Shown: positions 8,353 to 15,309 of the stretch, in pieces | How the letters are laid out: every line of letters begins with the position of its first letter | Position numbering within the stretch: the stretch's first letter is position 1 | NCBI GenBank assembly: GCA_015068055.1 | Contig: SVLG01000018.1 | Span: forward strand, 1 to 31,515 | DNA: 31,515 nt | From: Oscillospiraceae bacterium | GTDB taxonomy: Bacteria > Bacillota_A > Clostridia > Oscillospirales > Oscillospiraceae | Direction of reading: 5' to 3' | Translations under genes and position numbers: made by a program | Notes under the pieces: model-generated | Seen by the model: the letters and a program-made list of their open reading frames with translations, nothing else | What the model was told of the DNA's origin: nothing | Databases searched by the model: none

Positions 8353-8381
8353 TTGTTCCGAAGAAAAAGGGATGTTATAAT
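8353..8381 (+). promoter_or_regulatory. Promoter of the hydrolase/radical SAM operon
   Basis: TTGTTC (8353-8358), a 17-base spacer and a perfect TATAAT (8376-8381). The ATG at 8400 follows so closely that the leader would be only about 12 bases, holding just the ribosome site. Confidence 0.75.
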
Positions 8382-8399
8382 GCCACCGAGGTGAAGGAT

Positions 8400-9278
8400 A
8401 TGTACGAACTGATACAGGCCTGCGGAAACAGTTATTATATCGAAAGCCCCGCCAAGGTGGGACTGGTACGCGTAAGCGACGAGGAGGTCATCCTCATTGA
8501 CAGCGGCGGCGACAAGGACGCCGGGCGCAAGATCCGGCAGATTCTGGATGCCAATCACTGGCGGCTCCGGGCCATTTACAATACCCACTCCAACGCCGAC
8601 CACATCGGCGGCAACAAGTATCTCCAGAGTCAGACCGGCTGCGCTGTTTACGCCCCGGGCATTGAGTGCGACTTCACCCGTCACCCCGTACTGGAGAGCG
8701 CCTTCCTCTACGGCGGCTTTCCTCCGAAGGAGCTGCAGCACAAGTTCCTGACGGCACAGCAGAGCGAAGCGCAGCCCCTCTCCCCCGCTGTAATGTCTGA
8801 GGGCATGGAGATCCTCCCTCTGCCCGGTCACTTCTTTGACATGGTGGGCTTCCGCACGGCGGATGACGTGGTCTATCTGGCAGACTGCCTGAGCAGCCGG
8901 GAAACGCTGGAAAAGTACCGCATCGGTTTTATCTATGACGTGGGGGCCTATCTCGATACCCTTGAGCGGGTAAAGGCCATGGAGGCCCGGCTCTTTGTTC
9001 CCGCACATGCCGCCGCCACGGAAGATATCCGGGAGCTGGCTCAGTACAACATCGACACCGTTCACGAAATTGCAGCGCTCATCTGTGATTTCTGCAGGGA
9101 ACCCCTTCTCTTCGAGCAGCTTTTGCAGCGACTTTTTACCCACTATGGTCTCAGCATGAATTTCCAGCAGCACGCGCTGGTGGGTAGTACGGTCCGCTCC
9201 TATCTCAGCTGGCTCAAGGCCGGGGGCCGCATCGCCGGTCGCTTTGAGAACAATCTTCTACTCTGGGAGCGCGTATGA
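8400..9278 (+). CDS. Metallo-beta-lactamase-fold hydrolase
   Basis: A 292-residue metal-dependent hydrolase of the metallo-beta-lactamase fold. The start is ATG 8400, with GAGGTG 6 bases upstream; the frame is open further back, but those codons lie across the promoter. The usual HxHxDH motif appears as THSNADHIGG (H63, N65, D67, H68), so the second metal-site His is Asn. The other ligands are in place: PGH at H144, LADC at D162 and PAH at H203. A C-terminal extension of about 80 residues follows the core fold. It overlaps the radical SAM gene by four bases (ATGA), implying translational coupling and a shared pathway. The substrate is unknown; glyoxalase II-like, lactonase-like and phosphodiesterase-like members all exist in this superfamily. 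Confidence 0.9.
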   Translation: MYELIQACGNSYYIESPAKVGLVRVSDEEVILIDSGGDKDAGRKIRQILDANHWRLRAIYNTHSNADHIGGNKYLQSQTGCAVYAPGIECDFTRHPVLESAFLYGGFPPKELQHKFLTAQQSEAQPLSPAVMSEGMEILPLPGHFFDMVGFRTADDVVYLADCLSSRETLEKYRIGFIYDVGAYLDTLERVKAMEARLFVPAHAAATEDIRELAQYNIDTVHEIAALICDFCREPLLFEQLLQRLFTHYGLSMNFQQHALVGSTVRSYLSWLKAGGRIAGRFENNLLLWERV

Positions 9279-10288
9279 AAGCAAGGAATATCCCCCGCAT
9301 CGACATCCGTGACCGCATTGAGCTGAAAAACGCCCTGCCCCTGCGGACGCCCTGGGTCATCCACATCGATCCCAGCGATGTCTGCAACTTCCGCTGCAAG
9401 TTCTGCCCCTCGGGCAATGCGGAGCTGATGAAAAAGACGCGGGGCCGCGGTCACGGCCCCATGGACTTTGTACTCTACCGGCAGATCATTGATTCTCTTT
9501 CCGAGTTCGACGATCCCATCCGGGTTGTGCGGCTCTATAAAGAGGGGGAGCCGCTGGTAAACCCTCACTTTGCCGACATGGTGCGCTACGCCAAGGCCTC
9601 CCCCCATGTGCAGCGGGTGGACACCACCACCAACGCCTCCCTGCTGACACCGGAACGGAGCCGCGCCATCCTCGACGCGGGACTGGACCGGCTCAACATC
9701 TCCGTGGAAGGCATGAACGCCGGGCAGTATCTGGACTTCTCCGGCTACCGGCTGGATTTCAAAGCCTTCGTGGAGAACATCGCCTTCTTCTACGAGCATA
9801 AAGGCCGCTGTGAGCTGAACATCAAGATCAACGGCGATATTCTCACGCCGGAGCAGGAGGCGGAGTTTTACGCCACCTTCGGTGACATCAGCGACGGCAT
9901 CAGCGTGGAACACTCCATTGACTACTGGCCGAAGTTCAACGACATGCAGGTGGAAATTGATGAGGGTGTCAACATGCTGGGCGGCAGAGCCGGCGAGGTA
10001 CAGGTCTGCCCCTATGTCTTTTACGAGATGTGCATCAATTCCGACGGTACTTACAGCTTATGCCGCTTCGACTGGAACCACGCCATGCTTCTGGACCAGC
10101 ACGTGTCGGGCTACCCCAGTCCCAAAAAGATCTGGGACAGCATCGTCTTGTGGAACTTCCAGCAGCGCTTTCTCATGAAGGAGCGCAAGCTGATGACCGT
10201 TCTCTCCTGCCCCAAATGCGGCGTTCTCAAGCAGGGCGTCCCGGAGGATCTGGACGAGTTCGCCGAAGAAATTCTGGATAATATGTGA
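9275..10288 (+). CDS. Radical SAM enzyme with C-terminal SPASM-like cluster region
   Basis: A 337-residue radical SAM protein. The [4Fe-4S]/SAM motif is CNFRCKFC (C37, C41, C44), followed by the GEP-like motif KEGEPLVNP and the strand LNISVEGM. The C-terminal region has five further cysteines (C245, C253, C263, C312, C315), in CPYVFYEMC, SLCRFDW and CPKCG. That layout fits an auxiliary Fe-S cluster of SPASM or twitch type. Related enzymes mature peptides or modify sugars and other small substrates, but no precursor peptide or partner substrate gene is visible here. The start overlaps the upstream hydrolase stop (ATGA), and a terminator follows directly, so the operon consists of just these two genes. 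The family is certain; the reaction is unknown. Confidence 0.9.
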   Translation: MKARNIPRIDIRDRIELKNALPLRTPWVIHIDPSDVCNFRCKFCPSGNAELMKKTRGRGHGPMDFVLYRQIIDSLSEFDDPIRVVRLYKEGEPLVNPHFADMVRYAKASPHVQRVDTTTNASLLTPERSRAILDAGLDRLNISVEGMNAGQYLDFSGYRLDFKAFVENIAFFYEHKGRCELNIKINGDILTPEQEAEFYATFGDISDGISVEHSIDYWPKFNDMQVEIDEGVNMLGGRAGEVQVCPYVFYEMCINSDGTYSLCRFDWNHAMLLDQHVSGYPSPKKIWDSIVLWNFQQRFLMKERKLMTVLSCPKCGVLKQGVPEDLDEFAEEILDNM

Positions 10289-10290
10289 AG

Positions 10291-10320
10291 AAAGAGAGCC
10301 GAAAAATCGGCTCTCTTTTC
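10291..10320. terminator. Bidirectional terminator between convergent genes
   Basis: A 12-bp stem (AAAGAGAGCCGA with its complement) closes an AAAA loop and runs into TTTTC on the plus strand; the minus-strand side also has a T-rich tail. It serves the radical SAM operon and the convergent nudC gene. Confidence 0.85.
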
Positions 10321-10324
10321 TGCG

Positions 10325-11182
10325 TTATTTCGGTTCCTCGCCGCGCTCGAACACACCCACCATTTCGCGGGTAAGGCTGAAGCCGTCGTCGTGGGCCGGA
10401 AGATTATCCCGGTCATACCAGTCGGCCAGAGACAGCTCCGTCTCGTCGATGTGGATGCTTCTGTCCCCGTCCACGTCACAGAAGAAACCGGCCAGAATGT
10501 TGCCGTCCATGCCCCAGGGCTGACTCTTATAATAGCGGATGTTTTTCACGCGCAGGCCCACTTCCTCCATAACCTCGCGCTCCACGCACTGTTCAAAGGT
10601 CTCGCCGATTTCCGTGAACCCGGCCAGCAGGGCGTAGCGGGTATAGTCACGACCGGCATACTTGCTGAGGAGGAGCTTGTCGCCGTCGGTGACGGCCACA
10701 ATGACGGAGGGGTTCAGCCGGGGGAAGATCATGTTGCCGCAGTGGGGGCAGCGAACCATACGTTCCTTGTCATCATGAACGGTGGGGGTGCCACAGCGGC
10801 CGCAGAAGCGGTTGGCCCGGTACCAGTTGAAAAGGTGCCAGCCGGTAAGTGCGGCAAAGCAAAGCTTTTTGGAATTCATATAGCGCATGGTGCGGATGGA
10901 CTCATAGATATAGCCCTCGGGGACTTCGCCGCTTTCGCCCATCCAGAGATAGTAGTCCTCGCCATGGATGCGGAACACATAGCGGAAGGTATCCTCCGTC
11001 CAGTGATCCCAGCCACTGCTCCACTCCAGTACTTTGGACACCGTGGGAAACTCCAGCGTGTCATCGGCGCGGCGCTTATACAGCACCTGATTGCCCCGGA
11101 TGCAGATGACGGTGTCACCGCTTTGGGGCTGAATGTTGCGAAACTCGTTTTCCAGTTTGCCGTATTCGAGATCCTGCAGCAT
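10325..11182 (-). CDS. nudC: NADH pyrophosphatase / NAD-cap Nudix hydrolase (NudC family)
   Basis: Hydrolyses the pyrophosphate bond of NAD(H)-type dinucleotides; E. coli NudC also removes NAD caps from RNA. It has 285 residues, starting at ATG 11182 with AAGGAGGG 7 bases upstream; the frame is open further, but that part is translation through the neighbouring tRNA. A four-Cys zinc ribbon is present (C127, C130, C145, C148), then the Nudix box from G188 to L210 with REVMEEVGL. The NudC-specific segment after the box, usually SQPWPFPxS, reads SQPWGMDGN here, so the specificity loop is diverged. The N-terminal 120 residues fit the family's N-terminal domain. It has its own promoter and ends against a shared terminator. 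Confidence 0.88.
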   Translation of the reverse strand: MLQDLEYGKLENEFRNIQPQSGDTVICIRGNQVLYKRRADDTLEFPTVSKVLEWSSGWDHWTEDTFRYVFRIHGEDYYLWMGESGEVPEGYIYESIRTMRYMNSKKLCFAALTGWHLFNWYRANRFCGRCGTPTVHDDKERMVRCPHCGNMIFPRLNPSVIVAVTDGDKLLLSKYAGRDYTRYALLAGFTEIGETFEQCVEREVMEEVGLRVKNIRYYKSQPWGMDGNILAGFFCDVDGDRSIHIDETELSLADWYDRDNLPAHDDGFSLTREMVGVFERGEEPK

Positions 11183-11212
11183 AAGTAAACCCTCCTTGCT
11201 TGCTTTGAAGTA

Positions 11213-11241
11213 ATTGTAGCACAGAGGTGGAAAAAAGTAAA
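11213..11241 (-). promoter_or_regulatory. Promoter of nudC
   Basis: Minus strand -35 TTTACT (11236-11241), 17-base spacer, -10 TACAAT (11213-11218), about 30 bases before the start codon. Confidence 0.55.
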
Positions 11242-11263
11242 ATCCCGACTGCGAGTTTAGCTG

Positions 11264-11295
11264 AAAAACTCCGATGCTTTCGCATCGGAGTTTTT
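11264..11295 (-). terminator. Terminator of the tRNA-Thr/tRNA-Tyr transcript
   Basis: A 14-bp stem (AAAAACTCCGATGC and its complement) around a 4-base loop TTTC, beginning one base after the encoded CCA of tRNA-Tyr. Both strands end in T runs. The stem arms are identical to those of the hairpin at 12693-12726. Confidence 0.85.
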
Positions 11296-11296
11296 C

Positions 11297-11381
11297 TGGT
11301 GGGGGCGGGTGGATTCGAACCACCGTAGGCATTGCCAGCAGATTTACAGTCTGTCCCCTTTGGCCACTCGGGAACACCCCC
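11297..11381 (-). tRNA. tRNA-Tyr, anticodon GTA
   Basis: An 85-nt type II tRNA. The acceptor GGGGGTG pairs with CGCCCCC, the anticodon stem CAGA/TCTG-type carries loop CTGTAAA (anticodon GTA), a long variable arm is present, the T loop is TTCGAAT, and discriminator A plus CCA are encoded. It lies 9 bases downstream of tRNA-Thr in the same transcript. Confidence 0.95.
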
Positions 11382-11390
11382 ATATTTAAT

Positions 11391-11466
11391 TGGAGCTGGT
11401 GGACGGACTCGAACCCCCGACCTGCTGATTACAAATCAGCTGCTCTACCGACTGAGCTACACCAGC
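11391..11466 (-). tRNA. tRNA-Thr, anticodon TGT
   Basis: A 76-nt cloverleaf with acceptor GCTGGTG/CACCAGC, anticodon stem CTGAT/ATCAG around loop TTGTAAT (anticodon TGT), T loop TTCGAGT, and an encoded CCA end. It is the first gene of a two-tRNA transcript started by the promoter at 11483-11511. Confidence 0.95.
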
Positions 11467-11482
11467 AGGACCAGCAAGGGGT

Positions 11483-11511
11483 ATATTAGCAGAAACGCAC
11501 ACATTTGTCAA
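11483..11511 (-). promoter_or_regulatory. Promoter of tRNA-Thr/tRNA-Tyr
   Basis: Minus strand consensus TTGACA (11506-11511), 17-base spacer and TAATAT (11483-11488), 17 bases ahead of tRNA-Thr. One of the strongest promoters in the window, as expected for tRNAs. Confidence 0.85.
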
Positions 11512-11537
11512 CCACTATTTTTTCTTTTTTCGCATCC

Positions 11538-11566
11538 TTGCATTCTCGGCACAAGGGGTATATAAT
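11538..11566 (+). promoter_or_regulatory. Promoter of the EIIC-like gene
   Basis: TTGCAT (11538-11543), 17-base spacer, perfect TATAAT (11561-11566). The transcript should start near 11573, which helps decide the start codon of the next gene. Confidence 0.75.
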
Positions 11567-11599
11567 GTCATACAATATTGGAATATGGAGGTATGCCCC

Positions 11600-12682
11600 T
11601 TGGAAAAGTCCCTTTCTCCCTGGCAGCGCTATTGCAGAGAACAGAACATTGAGTTCTCCGTAAAGCGCATCCTCATCGACGGTCTGGGCGGCATGGCCCA
11701 GGGTCTTTTTGCGTCCCTCCTCATCGGCACCATCCTCAGCACCATTGGCAGCTATCTCTATGAGCTGAGCTTCACTCTCTGGGGGCTGGAGATCAATCTC
11801 TTTGCCGATATCAGCGCTTATACCAAAGTTATTCAGGGTGCCGCCATGGCCTGCGCCATCGGCTACGCCATGAAGGCCCCTTCCTTTGTTCTCTATTCCC
11901 TGCTTACGGTGGGCTATGCCGCCAACACGCTGGGCGGCAGCGGCGGTCCCCTGGCCGTATGGTTTGTCACCGTGGTGGCGGTTTTTGCGGGTAAACTGGT
12001 TTCCCGCCGCACCAAAGTCGACTTGCTGGTGACCCCCGCCGTGACCATTCTGGTGGGTGTTTTCACCGCCGTTCTCATCGCGCCCCCCATCGGCCGCATC
12101 GGCACCGCCGTGGGTAATTTTATCATGTGGGCCACGGAGCAGCAGCCCTTCATCATGGGCGTGCTGGTGTCTGCTGTGATGGGTGTGGTGCTGACGCTGC
12201 CCATTTCCTCGGCAGCGGTCTGCGCTTCCTTCGGTCTGGTGGGTCTTGCGGGCGGCGCCTGCGTGGCCGGCTGCTGTGCCCACATGGTGGGCTTTGCTGT
12301 GGCCTCCTACCGTGAAAACGGTGTGGGTGGTCTCGCAGCCCAGGGTCTCGGCACCTCCATGCTGCAGATCCCCAATCTCATGCGGAAACCCGTCCTCTGG
12401 CTTCCCGCCGTGGCGGCCTCCGTAGTAGGCGGCCCGGTAGCCACCTGTCTTTTCCGGATGGAGCAGAACGGCTTTGCCATTGCCTCCGGCATGGGCACCT
12501 GCGGCCTCGTGGGTCCCATCGGTGTCATCGTCGGCTGGAGCGGCCAGAGTACCACGGCCCTGGACTGGCTGGGTCTCGTTTTGGTCTGCGTGGTGATCCC
12601 TGCCGTGGTGGCGTGGATCGTCAGCGAGGCCATGAGAAAGACCGGAATGATCAAGGACGGCGATCTGAAGCTGGACCTGTAA
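11600..12682 (+). CDS. PTS EIIC-like membrane transporter (PTS_EIIC_2 type)
   Basis: A membrane protein of 360 residues with about eight to ten hydrophobic segments and many small residues (GGSGGPLAVWFVTVVAVFAG, LGLVGLAGGACVAGCCAHMV). It resembles the PTS_EIIC_2 family annotated as a sugar phosphotransferase IIC subunit. I place the start at TTG 11600 because GGAGG lies 8 bases upstream. The in-frame ATG at 11585 has no ribosome site and sits about 12 bases after the predicted transcript start. No IIA, IIB or catabolic gene is adjacent, and the gene has its own promoter and terminator. The substrate is unknown, and coupling to the phosphotransferase system is not shown by the sequence. The family assignment rests on overall resemblance, without database support. 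Confidence 0.75.
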   Translation: MEKSLSPWQRYCREQNIEFSVKRILIDGLGGMAQGLFASLLIGTILSTIGSYLYELSFTLWGLEINLFADISAYTKVIQGAAMACAIGYAMKAPSFVLYSLLTVGYAANTLGGSGGPLAVWFVTVVAVFAGKLVSRRTKVDLLVTPAVTILVGVFTAVLIAPPIGRIGTAVGNFIMWATEQQPFIMGVLVSAVMGVVLTLPISSAAVCASFGLVGLAGGACVAGCCAHMVGFAVASYRENGVGGLAAQGLGTSMLQIPNLMRKPVLWLPAVAASVVGGPVATCLFRMEQNGFAIASGMGTCGLVGPIGVIVGWSGQSTTALDWLGLVLVCVVIPAVVAWIVSEAMRKTGMIKDGDLKLDL

Positions 12683-12692
12683 GCGATGTAAC

Positions 12693-12726
12693 AAAAACTC
12701 CGATGCAAATGCATCGGAGTTTTTTA
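12693..12726. terminator. Bidirectional terminator between the EIIC-like gene and glnS
   Basis: A 14-bp stem (AAAAACTCCGATGC and its complement) with loop AAAT and T runs on both strands. It ends one base before the glnS stop codon, so it serves both convergent genes. Confidence 0.85.
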
Positions 12727-14385
12727 TTACTTCTTGAAGCTGTCCTTAAGAGCCACGGCACGGTTGAAGACCAGGTGACCGGGAGCGCAGTCCTTGTTGT
12801 CGGGGGCAAAGTAGCCCATACGCAGGAACTGATAGCGGTCGGTGGGCTGGCAGCCTTCCAGTGCCCGCTCCACCTTGCAGCCGGTGAGGGTGGTCAAAGA
12901 CTCAGGATTGAGGCAGGCGGTGAAATCGGGTTCGGCGCTGTCGGGATCGGGGTCGGTGAAGAGCATGTCGTAGAGCCGGATCTCGGCCTCCGCGCAGTTG
13001 TTGGCATCCACCCAGTGGACGGTGCCGCGGACCTTGCGGCCATCGGGGGCGTCGCCGCCGCGGGTAGCGGGGTCATACTCGCAGAGAACCTCGGTAACGT
13101 TGCCCTCGGCGTCGGTGTTGTAGCCGGTACACTTGACGATGTAGGCGCCCTTGAGACGAACCTCGTTGCCCACGAAGAAGCGGTTATACTTCTTGACGGG
13201 CTCGATCATGAAGTCGTCCTCCTCGATCCAGAGGGAGCGGGAGAAGCTGACGGGGCGCATGCCGGCATTTTCCGCCACGGGGTTATTCTCCACGTCCACG
13301 GTCTCGCTCTGACCTTCAGGGTAGTTGGTGATGGTGAGCTTCAGGGGACGGAGAACGGCCATAACGCGCTGGGCGTTGGCGTTGAGGTCATCGCGCAGGC
13401 AGGATTCCAGGAAGGCATACTCCACGGTGGAGGTCACCTTGGAAACGCCGATGCGCTCGCAGAAATTGCGGATGGAGGCGGGGGTGTAGCCACGGCGGCG
13501 CAGACCGCAGAGGGTGGGCATACGGGGATCGTCCCAACCGGTGACCATACCCTCCTCCACCAGACGGCGGAGCTTACGCTTGGACATAACGGTATAGTTG
13601 ATGCCGAGGCGGGCAAACTCGATCTGACGGGGCTTGCTGGGTACGTCGCAGTTTTCAATGACCCAGTTATAAAGGGGACGGTGATCCTCATACTCCAGAG
13701 AGCAGAGGGAGTGGGTCACGCCCTCGAGAGCATCCTGAATGGGATGGGCCAGATCGTACATGGGGAAGATGCACCACTTGGTGCCCTGACGATGATGCTC
13801 AATGTAGCGGATGCGGTAGAGCACGGGGTCGCGCATATTGAAGTTGCCGCTGGCAAGGTCGATCTTCGCACGAAGCGTATACTTGCCCTCGGGGAACTCA
13901 CCGGCGCGCATACGCCGGAAAAGATCCAGAGACTCCTCCACGGGCCGGTCACGCCAGGGGGACTCGGCGGGGCGGGTGGTGTCGCCGCGATACCTGGAAA
14001 ACTCCTCCGCCGTCAGCTCACAGACATAGGCAAGGCCCTTTTTGATGAGGCCCTCGGCCAGCTGATACGTCTCCTCAAAGTAGTCGGAGCCATAGAAGAA
14101 GCGGTCGTCCCAGTCGAAACCCAGCCAGTGGATATCCTCCTTGATGGCCTCGACAAACTCGGTATCTTCCTTGGCCGGGTTGGTGTCATCCATACGGAGG
14201 TTGCAGAGACCGCCATACTTCTCGGCAGTGCCAAAGTCGATGCACAGAGCCTTGCAGTGGCCGATGTGCAGATAACCGTTGGGCTCAGGGGGGAAGCGGG
14301 TGTGTACTCTCTTGCCCTCAAACTGTCCGCCGGGGGCAATATCCTCTTCCACGAATTCGTGAATGAAATTTTTAATCTCGTCCAT
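12727..14385 (-). CDS. glnS: Glutaminyl-tRNA synthetase
   Basis: A class I aminoacyl-tRNA synthetase that charges tRNA-Gln with glutamine. It has 552 residues. The HIGH motif lies in PPEPNGYLHIGHCKALC (HIGH at residues 40-43), and the KMSKS counterpart is VMSKRKL (MSK at 267-269). LEYEDHRPLYNW is typical of GlnRS rather than GluRS. The C-terminal half is the beta-barrel anticodon-binding domain. The start is ATG 14385 with GGAGA about 8 bases upstream. The longer open frame includes the promoter and is rejected. Many Firmicutes make Gln-tRNA only through GatCAB, so direct GlnRS is informative about lineage. The gene is monocistronic between its own promoter and a shared terminator. Confidence 0.96.
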   Translation of the reverse strand: MDEIKNFIHEFVEEDIAPGGQFEGKRVHTRFPPEPNGYLHIGHCKALCIDFGTAEKYGGLCNLRMDDTNPAKEDTEFVEAIKEDIHWLGFDWDDRFFYGSDYFEETYQLAEGLIKKGLAYVCELTAEEFSRYRGDTTRPAESPWRDRPVEESLDLFRRMRAGEFPEGKYTLRAKIDLASGNFNMRDPVLYRIRYIEHHRQGTKWCIFPMYDLAHPIQDALEGVTHSLCSLEYEDHRPLYNWVIENCDVPSKPRQIEFARLGINYTVMSKRKLRRLVEEGMVTGWDDPRMPTLCGLRRRGYTPASIRNFCERIGVSKVTSTVEYAFLESCLRDDLNANAQRVMAVLRPLKLTITNYPEGQSETVDVENNPVAENAGMRPVSFSRSLWIEEDDFMIEPVKKYNRFFVGNEVRLKGAYIVKCTGYNTDAEGNVTEVLCEYDPATRGGDAPDGRKVRGTVHWVDANNCAEAEIRLYDMLFTDPDPDSAEPDFTACLNPESLTTLTGCKVERALEGCQPTDRYQFLRMGYFAPDNKDCAPGHLVFNRAVALKDSFKK

Positions 14386-14418
14386 AATTGCATCTCCCAA
14401 TTTTGTTTCCGGCGCTAA

Positions 14419-14447
14419 ATTATACACGATTTCTCTTGAATTTACAA
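14419..14447 (-). promoter_or_regulatory. Promoter of glnS
   Basis: Minus strand -35 TTGTAA (14442-14447), 17-base spacer, perfect -10 TATAAT (14419-14424). Its -35 end overlaps the divergent promoter at 14436-14464. Confidence 0.75.
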
Positions 14448-14464
14448 CAGCTTTGTTGGATAAT
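14436..14464 (+). promoter_or_regulatory. Promoter of the flavoprotein-fbp operon
   Basis: TTGAAT (14436-14441), 17-base spacer, GATAAT (14459-14464). It shares 12 bp with the glnS promoter on the other strand, so the two polymerases would compete for the site. Confidence 0.65.
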
Positions 14465-14495
14465 AGAAAAAGATTTAAAAGGGGGATTGCGTCCC

Positions 14496-15296
14496 ATGTA
14501 CGACACACTGATCATCGGCGGCGGTGCCGCAGGTATCAGCGCCGCGCTGACCCTCCGTCAGCGCCACAAATACTGCGCCGTACTCACCGGCGATATGGAC
14601 GAAAGCGCCATTTTCCCGGCAGCAAAGATCGACAACTACCCCGGGCTCCCCGGCATCACCGGCCGGGAGTTTATGACCCGGCTTTATGAGCAGCTTATGG
14701 AGAGCGGTGCGGAAATTCTCCGCGGCCGCTGCAGCAGCATTCTCCCCATGGGGGAGAGCTTCGGCGTGGCTGCCGGCAGCGAGTTTTACGAAGCAAGAAC
14801 CCTCATCCTCTGCAGCGGCATCAGCCGCAGCGGTGTTTACCCCGGCGAGCGGGAGCTGCTGGGCCGCGGTGTCAGCTACTGCGTTACCTGCGACGGCATG
14901 CTCTATCGGGGTCGACGCTGCGCTGTCATCGGCCTTACGGAGGATGCCGCGCGGGAAGCCAGACTGCTGGAGGACATGGGCTGTGAGGTGCGGCTTTTCA
15001 GCAGGCGTCGGCCCTATGCCATTCTCGGCGAGGACAAAGTCTCCGCCCTTCGCGCCGGTGCGGAGGAATGGCCCTGCGATGCCGTGTTTGTTCTCCGCAG
15101 CGCTTCTCTGCCGGACGCCCTGCTCCCTGCCCTGCCCATGGAAGGCGCGCACATCGCTGTGGACCGGCAGATGCGTACCGGCATGCGCGGCATATTTGCC
15201 GCCGGAGACTGCACCGGTGAACCCTATCAGCTTCCCAAAGCCGTTGGCGAAGGAAATACGGCGGCGCTGAGCGCCTGCCGCTATTTGGAACAATAA
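14496..15296 (+). CDS. Small thioredoxin-reductase-like FAD oxidoreductase
   Basis: A flavoprotein of 266 residues, about 40 shorter than usual thioredoxin reductase. The FAD-binding Rossmann motif is GGGAAGIS (residues 8-15), followed by PAAKIDNYPGLPG and the second FAD contact IFAAGDCTGEP (233-243). The redox-active pair is CVTC (C129, C132). The inserted NAD(P)H domain is cut down, and where GGGxSAxExA is expected it reads VIGLTEDAAREA, so normal NADPH binding is doubtful. An alternative electron donor such as ferredoxin is possible but is inference. The start is ATG 14496 with GGGGG 10 bases upstream. It leads an operon with fbp 13 bases downstream. No thioredoxin gene is adjacent. Confidence 0.85.
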   Translation: MYDTLIIGGGAAGISAALTLRQRHKYCAVLTGDMDESAIFPAAKIDNYPGLPGITGREFMTRLYEQLMESGAEILRGRCSSILPMGESFGVAAGSEFYEARTLILCSGISRSGVYPGERELLGRGVSYCVTCDGMLYRGRRCAVIGLTEDAAREARLLEDMGCEVRLFSRRRPYAILGEDKVSALRAGAEEWPCDAVFVLRSASLPDALLPALPMEGAHIAVDRQMRTGMRGIFAAGDCTGEPYQLPKAVGEGNTAALSACRYLEQ

Positions 15297-15309
15297 AGGA
15301 GAACGGATC

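Noticed and set aside
10325..11383. Extended N-terminus of NudC
   Set aside because: The additional residues translate tRNA-Tyr and a terminator; ATG 11182 has a strong ribosome site.
12613..14418. 601-residue plus-strand frame antisense to glnS
   Set aside because: The minus strand carries intact GlnRS motifs, promoter and terminator; the antisense frame has none of these.
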